A stretch of DNA of 12,982 nucleotides, taken from positions 1 to 12,982 of the forward strand of contig JADFRJ010000046.1 in the NCBI GenBank assembly GCA_022561355.1, given 5' to 3'. Shown here one piece after another: positions 8,125 through 12,982 of the stretch. Position 1 is the stretch's first letter, and each line of letters starts with the position of its first letter. The position numbers and the translations under genes were made by a program. The notes beneath the pieces were generated by a model. It was given only the letters and a program-made list of their open reading frames with translations. It had not been told where the DNA came from and ran no database searches. Source of the stretch: Chloroflexota bacterium (lineage in GTDB: Bacteria > Chloroflexota > Dehalococcoidia > DSTF01 > RBG-16-68-14).

Positions 8125-9288
8125 ATGGACTTCCAATACCCGGCAGACGTCCAGAAGTTCCGCGAAGAGTTCAGGCGATACCTCGACTCGATAGCGACAT
8201 CGGAGCTGATGAACGAACTACGCGTCGGCGGGCAGTGGGGCGGCGAGCACACGAAGCGGCTCTGGCAAAAGCTGGGGAAGGACGGCTACTTCGGTTTGGG
8301 GTGGCCCGTGGAGTACGGCGGGGGCGGCAAGTCGCTGCTCTACCTGCACGCGTTCAACTACGAGATGGCCTATCGGCGCTTTCCTGTGCCGGTCGTGACG
8401 CTCAACACCGTAGGCCCAACGCTAACGCGCATCGGCAGCGAGGAGCAGAAGAAGGAGTACCTGCCCAAGATCCTCAAGGGCGAGATCGAGTTCGCGATCG
8501 GCTACACGGAGCCCGAGGCGGGCACAGACCTGGCGTCGCTGCAAACGAGCGCCGTTCGGGATGGCGACGAGTACGTGATCAACGGCCAGAAGGTCTTCAC
8601 CAGCGGCGCCCATCACGCCGACTACGTTTGGCTGGCCGTGCGCACGGACCCCGACGCGCCGAAACACAAAGGCATCTCGATCTTGATCGTGCCGCTCGAC
8701 TCGGAGGGCATCGAGATCGCACCGCTCAACATCATGGGTGGCAGCCGATCGAACATCACTTACTACAGCGACGTGCGCGTCCCTGTATCGGCGATCGTCG
8801 GCGAAGAGAACCTCGGCTGGCGCTACATCACGACCCAGCTCGACTTCGAACGCATCGCCATCAGCCCGATCGCGCAACTCGAGCGCGTCTTCGACTGGCT
8901 CTGCGACAAAGCTCGCGACGGAACAATAGACATCAGCGAGAGCTGGACCCGCGCGACGCTGGCCCGCATGGACTCGGAGCTAAATGCGCTGAAGGTGATG
9001 GACATGAAGCTCGCGAGCATGGTGGCCAACGGCGAGATACCGGTCCACGAGGCCTCGCTGCTGAAGGTGCTATCGAACGAGTTCCGCGTGACGTTCTCAG
9101 GCGAAGTGCTGCAGATGCTCGGCGAGGTAGGCCTGTTGCGGCGCGAGTCGCCGGGCGCCCTCCTCGACAGCTCCGACGACGCGATCGAGCGCCAGCTACG
9201 AGAATCCACGATCCTGCTGTTCGGCGGCGGGAGCAACGACGTGCAGCGCGACATCATCGCGACGCACGGCCTGGGCCTGCCGAGATAG
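8125..9288 (+). CDS. Acyl-CoA dehydrogenase, catalytic subunit
   Basis: The 387-residue product has full ACAD architecture: an N-terminal helical domain, the signature YTEPEAGTD at 127-135, the beta-domain FTSGAHHADY segment and the C-terminal FGGGSNDVQRDIIA at 366-379. The Glu of medium-chain enzymes (YEGT) is absent there. Instead Glu242 in LDFERIAIS sits at the alternative catalytic position known from isovaleryl-CoA and long-chain enzymes and from FadE29-type steroid ACADs. It should form the 2,3-double bond of an acyl-CoA and pass electrons to ETF. The next gene, 2 bases downstream, encodes a degenerate ACAD, so an alpha2beta2 heterotetramer is likely. No strong ribosome-binding site lies before ATG 8125; coupling to the CoA-transferase is probable. 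Confidence 0.93.
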   Translation: MDFQYPADVQKFREEFRRYLDSIATSELMNELRVGGQWGGEHTKRLWQKLGKDGYFGLGWPVEYGGGGKSLLYLHAFNYEMAYRRFPVPVVTLNTVGPTLTRIGSEEQKKEYLPKILKGEIEFAIGYTEPEAGTDLASLQTSAVRDGDEYVINGQKVFTSGAHHADYVWLAVRTDPDAPKHKGISILIVPLDSEGIEIAPLNIMGGSRSNITYYSDVRVPVSAIVGEENLGWRYITTQLDFERIAISPIAQLERVFDWLCDKARDGTIDISESWTRATLARMDSELNALKVMDMKLASMVANGEIPVHEASLLKVLSNEFRVTFSGEVLQMLGEVGLLRRESPGALLDSSDDAIERQLRESTILLFGGGSNDVQRDIIATHGLGLPR

Positions 9289-9290
9289 CC

Positions 9291-10388
9291 ATGCAGTTCA
9301 GCAACTCCGAGACGCAGCAGCTACTCCAGACGACAGCCCGAAGCTTTCTGCAAGACACGTTCCCGTGGGAGCGGCTCTATGCGCTGGAGGACGACAAGGA
9401 CCAAATCTCGCGCGAGGACGTTGCTCGGTTCGCGGAGCTGGGCTGGATGGCGCTGATCGCGCCCGAAGCCGAAGGCGGCGGAGGCGCGTCGCTCCTGGAA
9501 GCGGCCATCGTCATCGAGGAGCTGGGCTATGCGGCTGTCCCAGCGCCCGTCACGGCCAGCAACGTCGCGACACTAATACTACAGACAGCCGAGGCGAGCC
9601 AGCAGCTAGCGGACCTCGTCAGCAACAAGCGAACGTACACGCTGAGCGATGGGGTGCGCAGACTGCGGCCCGTCTCTGAAGGGCTATCGGCGGCCGGGGG
9701 CAAGCTGAGCGGCACGCTTCCGTTGGTAGCGTTCGCCGCTATCAGCGACGTTGTGCTGACGCCACTCACGATCGACAACGAGCCCGCGTTCGCCGCGCTG
9801 CCACTGAGCGATGGCGAACAGGAGCCGGTGAAGCTGCTGGACCGGACGAGCTACGCGAACGTTCGCTTCGACGGCGTGGCGCTGGACGGCGAGAACGTAC
9901 TGGCGATCGGGCCTGCCGCAGAGGCCCTGCACGAACGTTGCGACGCGCTGACGACGGCGCTCACAACAATCGAGCTGGCGGGGATGATGCGGAGGGTGCT
10001 GGAGCTGACGACCGAATACATCACGGGCCGGATCCAATTCGGCCAACCGATCGCGAAATTCCAAGCGGCACGCCATCGCGCCGCCGAACTGCTGATGTCG
10101 ACGGAGATGACGCGCTGGGCGGCCTACCACGCGCTCTGGCGCTTCCAAGAAGACCACGAAGACACAGAAGAGGTCTGGCTCGCAAAGCACTACGCCGCCC
10201 GCGCGGCCGACCCCGTCTACCAACATAGCCACATGCTCCATGGCGGAATCGGCGTCGGAACGGACTACCCGCTGCACCTGCTCACTCAGGGCATCATCGC
10301 GCTGGCTGTGCGCGGCGGTTCGCTCAACGAGCTGACCGAACGGGCGATTCAATCGCGAGGCCTCGCGCCAGCAGAGCAGGCTTCATGA
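9291..10388 (+). CDS. Acyl-CoA dehydrogenase partner subunit, active-site Glu absent
   Basis: The 365-residue product is ACAD-like but divergent. It keeps the FAD-binding Arg region (Arg247 in GRIQFGQPI) and the HGGIG segment near 317-321 that complete the flavin site. It lacks the mid-domain T-E-P-x-A-G-x-D signature. By ungapped alignment from the shared arginine, the place of its neighbour's Glu242 is Ala223. This matches heteromeric steroid ACADs such as FadE28/FadE29, where one chain lacks the catalytic base and helps bind FAD. ATG 9291 is 2 bases after the stop of the catalytic subunit; the same frame is open upstream only as a shadow of that gene. Its stop overlaps the ATG of the Ltp-like gene (ATGA). 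Confidence 0.88.
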   Translation: MQFSNSETQQLLQTTARSFLQDTFPWERLYALEDDKDQISREDVARFAELGWMALIAPEAEGGGGASLLEAAIVIEELGYAAVPAPVTASNVATLILQTAEASQQLADLVSNKRTYTLSDGVRRLRPVSEGLSAAGGKLSGTLPLVAFAAISDVVLTPLTIDNEPAFAALPLSDGEQEPVKLLDRTSYANVRFDGVALDGENVLAIGPAAEALHERCDALTTALTTIELAGMMRRVLELTTEYITGRIQFGQPIAKFQAARHRAAELLMSTEMTRWAAYHALWRFQEDHEDTEEVWLAKHYAARAADPVYQHSHMLHGGIGVGTDYPLHLLTQGIIALAVRGGSLNELTERAIQSRGLAPAEQAS

Positions 10389-11548
10389 CGATCCGCAACA
10401 AAGCCGCGATCGTCGGCATTGGCCAGACCGAGTTCTCGAAAGACTCGGGCCGCTCAACGCTACACATGGCGCTGGAATCGATCCTCGAAGCGCTGGCCGA
10501 CGCGGGTCTGGAACCGAAAGACGTCGACGGTGTAGTGAAGATGGGCGCGAACGACGACCTATACGAGATCGACCTGCTGCGATCGCTCAACCTGCCTAAC
10601 CTGCGTTTCTTCAACGAAGTCCCGCACGGCGGCGGCGCGGCCTGCGGAACGATTGCGAGCGCGACGGCAGCGGTGGTCTCCGGCATGGCCGGCGTCGTGA
10701 TTACGTTCCGCTCCCTAAACGAACGGAGCGAGCGCCGCTTCGGCGTGTCGACCATCGGCGGTGGGATGACCCACTGGCGGCAGTACTACATGCCGCACGG
10801 GCTGGTCACGCCGGCACAGTGGGTGGCCATCTTCGGCCAGCGCTACCTGCACGAGTACGGCTACGACACCAGCGCGCTGGGCCACGTCTCCGTACTGACA
10901 CGCAAGCACGCCGCCACGAACCCACACGCGATGATGTACGAGCGGCCGGTCACGCTGGAGGATCACCAGAACTCGCGCTGGATTTCTGAACCGCTACGCT
11001 TGCTGGATTGCTGCCTCGATACGGACGGCGCCTGCGCAGTGATCGTCGTCTCCGCGGAGAAAGCGAAGCAACTCAAGTCGACGCCGGCCTACATCGCGGC
11101 GGCGGCTCAGGGCACGGGCAGCCGCGCCGAGATGATGACCAGCTACCAGCGCGAGAGCCTCGCGCGGCTGGAGGAATCAGAAGCGACGGCGGCCGTGCTC
11201 TACCCGCTGGCAGAGCTAGAGCCGAAGGACATCGATGTCGCGGAGATCTACGACCCGTTCACGCCGATGGTACTCATGCAGCTGGAGGCCTACGGCTTCG
11301 CCGAGCGCGGCAAGTCGCCGGAGCTGTTCCGGAACGGCAAGCTCGAACTGGACGGCGAGACCCCGATGAACACCCACGGCGGCCATCTGGGCGAGGGCTA
11401 TCTGCACGGCTTCGGCCATATCGTCGAAGGCGTGCGCCAGATCCGCGGAACGGCCGTGAACCAAGTCCCGAACGTGAAGACGTGCCTCGTGACGAGTGGT
11501 GTCGGCGTGCCGACGAGCGCAATGATCCTCTCGAAGGAGCCGTACTAA
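10385..11548 (+). CDS. Thiolase-fold lipid-transfer (Ltp2/SCP-x-like) protein, probable retro-aldolase
   Basis: The 387-residue product has the thiolase fold of the SCP-x/Ltp group, starting NKAAIVGIGQTEF and ending TSGVGVPTSAMIL. Two thiolase catalytic positions are changed: GHP is replaced by GYL (Tyr339 in GEGYLHG), and the C-terminal catalytic Cys by Gly. Cys87 in GGAACGT is near the nucleophile region, but its equivalence is unsure. Loss of His and a Tyr in its place is what I recall for the aldolase Ltp2, which with a DUF35 partner cleaves a tertiary-alcohol acyl-CoA to a ketone and propionyl-CoA. The very next gene is DUF35, overlapping by 1 base (TAATG), which supports that reading. 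The precise substrate is unknown. ATG 10385 overlaps the upstream stop. Confidence 0.88.
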   Translation: MTIRNKAAIVGIGQTEFSKDSGRSTLHMALESILEALADAGLEPKDVDGVVKMGANDDLYEIDLLRSLNLPNLRFFNEVPHGGGAACGTIASATAAVVSGMAGVVITFRSLNERSERRFGVSTIGGGMTHWRQYYMPHGLVTPAQWVAIFGQRYLHEYGYDTSALGHVSVLTRKHAATNPHAMMYERPVTLEDHQNSRWISEPLRLLDCCLDTDGACAVIVVSAEKAKQLKSTPAYIAAAAQGTGSRAEMMTSYQRESLARLEESEATAAVLYPLAELEPKDIDVAEIYDPFTPMVLMQLEAYGFAERGKSPELFRNGKLELDGETPMNTHGGHLGEGYLHGFGHIVEGVRQIRGTAVNQVPNVKTCLVTSGVGVPTSAMILSKEPY

Positions 11549-11949
11549 TGGCCGACATCCCAACGCCGTTCCCGCAGCCGGACCGCGACACCGCGAAATT
11601 CTGGGAGGCGCAGAACGAGCACCGGCTCGTGTTCCAGAAGTGCTCGCAATGTGGAAGCATACGCTACCTGGTCGGTCCGCTCTGTCCCGAGTGCCACTCG
11701 TTCGAACATGAGTGGGCCGAGTCGAGCGGACGCGGGACGATCTACAGCTTCACGACAGTTCGCCACCAAACGCACCCTGCGTTCGTGCCACCGTACACAG
11801 TGCTATTGGTCGAAATGGAAGAGGGCCCCAGGCTGGTCGCGCAATTACGCGCACCAGAAGGCACCGAAGTAGTCATCGGGGCAGCCGTTCACGTTGAGTG
11901 GGAAGACCACGAAAAGCAATCGCTGCCCGTATTCGAACTAGACGAATAG
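11548..11949 (+). CDS. DUF35 zinc-ribbon / OB-fold CoA-binding protein
   Basis: The 133-residue protein has an N-terminal helix (TAKFWEAQNEHRL), a rubredoxin-like zinc ribbon with CSQC at 32-35 and CPEC at 46-49, and an OB-fold with the YSFTTVRH strand and PPYTVLLVEMEEG. This is the DUF35 family, which commonly partners thiolase-fold proteins and holds the CoA or acyl chain. In mycobacterial ChsH2 the same domain is fused behind the hot-dog domain and is needed by Ltp2 for aldol cleavage. The ATG is fixed by AAGGAG at 11534-11539 and a 1-base overlap with the Ltp-like stop; the open frame upstream is a shadow. It closes the tightly packed part of the operon. Confidence 0.93.
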   Translation: MADIPTPFPQPDRDTAKFWEAQNEHRLVFQKCSQCGSIRYLVGPLCPECHSFEHEWAESSGRGTIYSFTTVRHQTHPAFVPPYTVLLVEMEEGPRLVAQLRAPEGTEVVIGAAVHVEWEDHEKQSLPVFELDE

Positions 11950-11953
11950 AGGG

Positions 11954-12067
11954 CTAGCGGCCTTCTTTTCCAAAGCCACCAACGCCGCAGTAATCGGACG
12001 GCTAAGACCACCTAATGAAAACTTCCTTGACCGCCTAGCGAACATAACGCTAGTGTATACGCGCTAG
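11954..12067 (+). repeat. Four CTAGCG/CGCTAG hexamers in the gap before the amidohydrolase gene
   Basis: CTAGCG occurs at 11954-11959 and 12035-12040, and its reverse complement CGCTAG at 12048-12053 and 12062-12067. The last three are 13 and 14 bases apart, giving an inverted pair followed by a direct pair (CGCTAGT repeated with a 14-base period) immediately upstream of the ribosome-binding site. This looks like an operator, but another CTAGCG at 2452-2457 shows the hexamer can occur by chance. Confidence 0.35.
12027..12056 (+). promoter_or_regulatory. Candidate promoter of the amidohydrolase gene
   Basis: TTGACC at 12027-12032 and TAGTGT at 12051-12056, with an 18-base spacer, lie before the start at 12083. 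The -35 box and spacing equal those of the candidate at 2800-2829. The -10 match is poor (3 of 6), and the CTAGCG/CGCTAG repeats overlap it. Confidence 0.22.
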
Positions 12068-12068
12068 T

Positions 12069-12075
12069 AAAGGAG
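12069..12075 (+). promoter_or_regulatory. Ribosome-binding site fixing a GTG start
   Basis: AAAGGAG lies 7 bases before GTG 12083. It decides this start over the in-frame ATG 15 codons later, which would remove the E-x-H metal motif. Confidence 0.75.
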
Positions 12076-12082
12076 CCACATC

Positions 12083-12982
12083 GTGCCTGACCAGGACTAT
12101 TTTATCGCCGCATCAGAGTGCCACCTCATGGACAGGCTGCCAGACGTAGCCTACTACCCGGACGTCCCGCGCTGGTTCCGGAGCGCCATGAAGGGAGTCT
12201 CGCGCGTCTGGGACGCCCCTAAGGACATCAAGCCGCTTCTTGCGTCGGAGCTGATCAAGCAGATGGACGCGACCGGCATCGACGTCGCGTTCGGGCTTCG
12301 CGAGTCGATGATGGATGTGACCGGCTTCGCGGCGCCGATGTCGACGAACGGCTGGATCATGGAGCAGATCGCGCCGTACCCCGACAGGCTCTTTTTAGAG
12401 TGCAACGTCGGCCCGATCCTGCATCGAGGAGTCAAGCACGCGGTCTGGGAGCTGGAGTTCCTCGTTAAGGAACGCAACGCCAAGCTCTGCAAGGTCTACG
12501 CCTGCGAAGACGGGCCGCTCAACGACCCGGAGATGTGGCCGTTCTATGAGAAGGCCTGCGAGCTGGACATTACGCTGACGATCCACATGGGCATGGCCTA
12601 CGTCGTACCGCAGCCGAACAAGTACACCCACCCTGCCCTGCTGGACGAGGTGCTGCTGGCGTTCCCCGACCTCAAGGTGATCGCCTACCACATGGCGTGG
12701 CCGTACCACGAGGAGCTGTTCGGGCTGGCAGGCAAGCACCGCAACCTCCACATCGGCATCTCCGGCATCGTCGGCTGGTTCGCGCGGGCGCCGTACCGCG
12801 GCTACCACATGATCGGCCAAGCGCTGGAGTGGGCGACCGAGGACAAGGTCGTGTTCGGCCTCGATTGGCCGGGCGTCGACATGCAGAAATGCGTCGACTA
12901 CATGCGCACGTTCGACATCCCTGAAGAGCTGCAAGAGCAGTACGGCTACCCGGCGATCACGGACGAAACGCGCGCCAAGATC
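12083..12982 (+). CDS. Amidohydrolase-superfamily (Amidohydro_2) protein, possible decarboxylase, cut by the window end
   Basis: Three hundred codons are present with no stop; the C terminus lies beyond the window. The fold is the Amidohydro_2 TIM barrel: first-strand motif SECHLMD with Glu12 and His14, His168 in LTIHMG, His203 in IAYHMAW, and Asp261 in FGLDWPG. The metal set Glu-x-His, His, Asp, rather than His-x-His, is what I recall for the non-hydrolytic decarboxylases of this superfamily (gamma-resorcylate and 5-carboxyvanillate decarboxylases). A metal-dependent C-C lyase is therefore at least as likely as a hydrolase. Related proteins with Asp-x-His are common in CoA-ester catabolic clusters, usually of unknown substrate. 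It is separated from the operon by 133 bases with its own ribosome-binding site. Confidence 0.85.
   Translation, partial: MPDQDYFIAASECHLMDRLPDVAYYPDVPRWFRSAMKGVSRVWDAPKDIKPLLASELIKQMDATGIDVAFGLRESMMDVTGFAAPMSTNGWIMEQIAPYPDRLFLECNVGPILHRGVKHAVWELEFLVKERNAKLCKVYACEDGPLNDPEMWPFYEKACELDITLTIHMGMAYVVPQPNKYTHPALLDEVLLAFPDLKVIAYHMAWPYHEELFGLAGKHRNLHIGISGIVGWFARAPYRGYHMIGQALEWATEDKVVFGLDWPGVDMQKCVDYMRTFDIPEELQEQYGYPAITDETRAKI

Noticed and set aside
8235..9290. N-terminal extension of the second acyl-CoA dehydrogenase (same kind at 3633-4043, 5537-5755 and 11008-11547)
   Set aside because: The extensions are low-complexity Arg/Ala shadows of the upstream genes. Canonical starts lie at the gene junctions at 9291, 4044, 5756 and 11548.

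Overview
The window has two parts of different character, meeting at a tRNA-Arg gene (2644-2719, minus strand). I infer a high-GC, aerobic, CoA-ester-degrading bacterium. Chloroflexota (SAR202/Dehalococcoidia-like), Actinomycetota and Binatota/Desulfobacterota_B-like lineages all carry such gene sets, and the sequence alone does not decide between them.

Left part (1-2643). Base composition is visibly lower here: a hand count of one 60-base line near 2161 gives about 53% GC, against about 68% for one line near 4141. It holds two minus-strand secreted c-type cytochromes. One (1564-1950) is a small class I cytochrome. The other (312-1121) is a class I cytochrome fused to a cytochrome P460-like domain with a second haem motif. 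Between them on the plus strand lies a frameshifted Sel1-repeat remnant, and upstream is an unrecognised 147-aa orphan (2012-2455). Bases 1-311 hold no gene I can support.

Right part (2875-12982). A dense plus-strand catabolic operon in which most genes overlap by 1-4 bases or sit 2-8 bases apart. In order it encodes: a thiolase; an SDR dehydrogenase; a small MaoC_N-type hot-dog protein; a small MaoC hydratase; a double-length CaiB/BaiF (family III) CoA-transferase; two acyl-CoA dehydrogenase subunits; a thiolase-fold lipid-transfer (Ltp2/SCP-x-like) protein; a DUF35 zinc-ribbon/OB-fold protein; and, after a 133-base gap with its own strong ribosome-binding site, an amidohydrolase-superfamily protein cut by the window end.

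Taken together this is a nearly self-contained beta-oxidation module. The CoA-transferase would activate the acid, the ACAD pair desaturate it, the hot-dog pair hydrate it, the SDR oxidise the hydroxyl, the thiolase cleave, and the Ltp-like plus DUF35 pair perform a retro-aldol cleavage of a tertiary alcohol. The set resembles the mycobacterial igr cholesterol side-chain operon (FadE28/FadE29, ChsH2/ChsH1, Ltp2), but DUF35 is a separate gene and a fused CoA-transferase is inserted. A recurring theme is that three steps pair a canonical active site with a degenerate copy: His versus Tyr in the hot-dogs, Asp versus Pro in the CaiB halves, and Glu versus Ala in the ACADs. The Ltp-like protein has also lost the thiolase His and second Cys. 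The substrate is unknown; a branched or cyclic (isoprenoid or steroid-like) acid is an inference.
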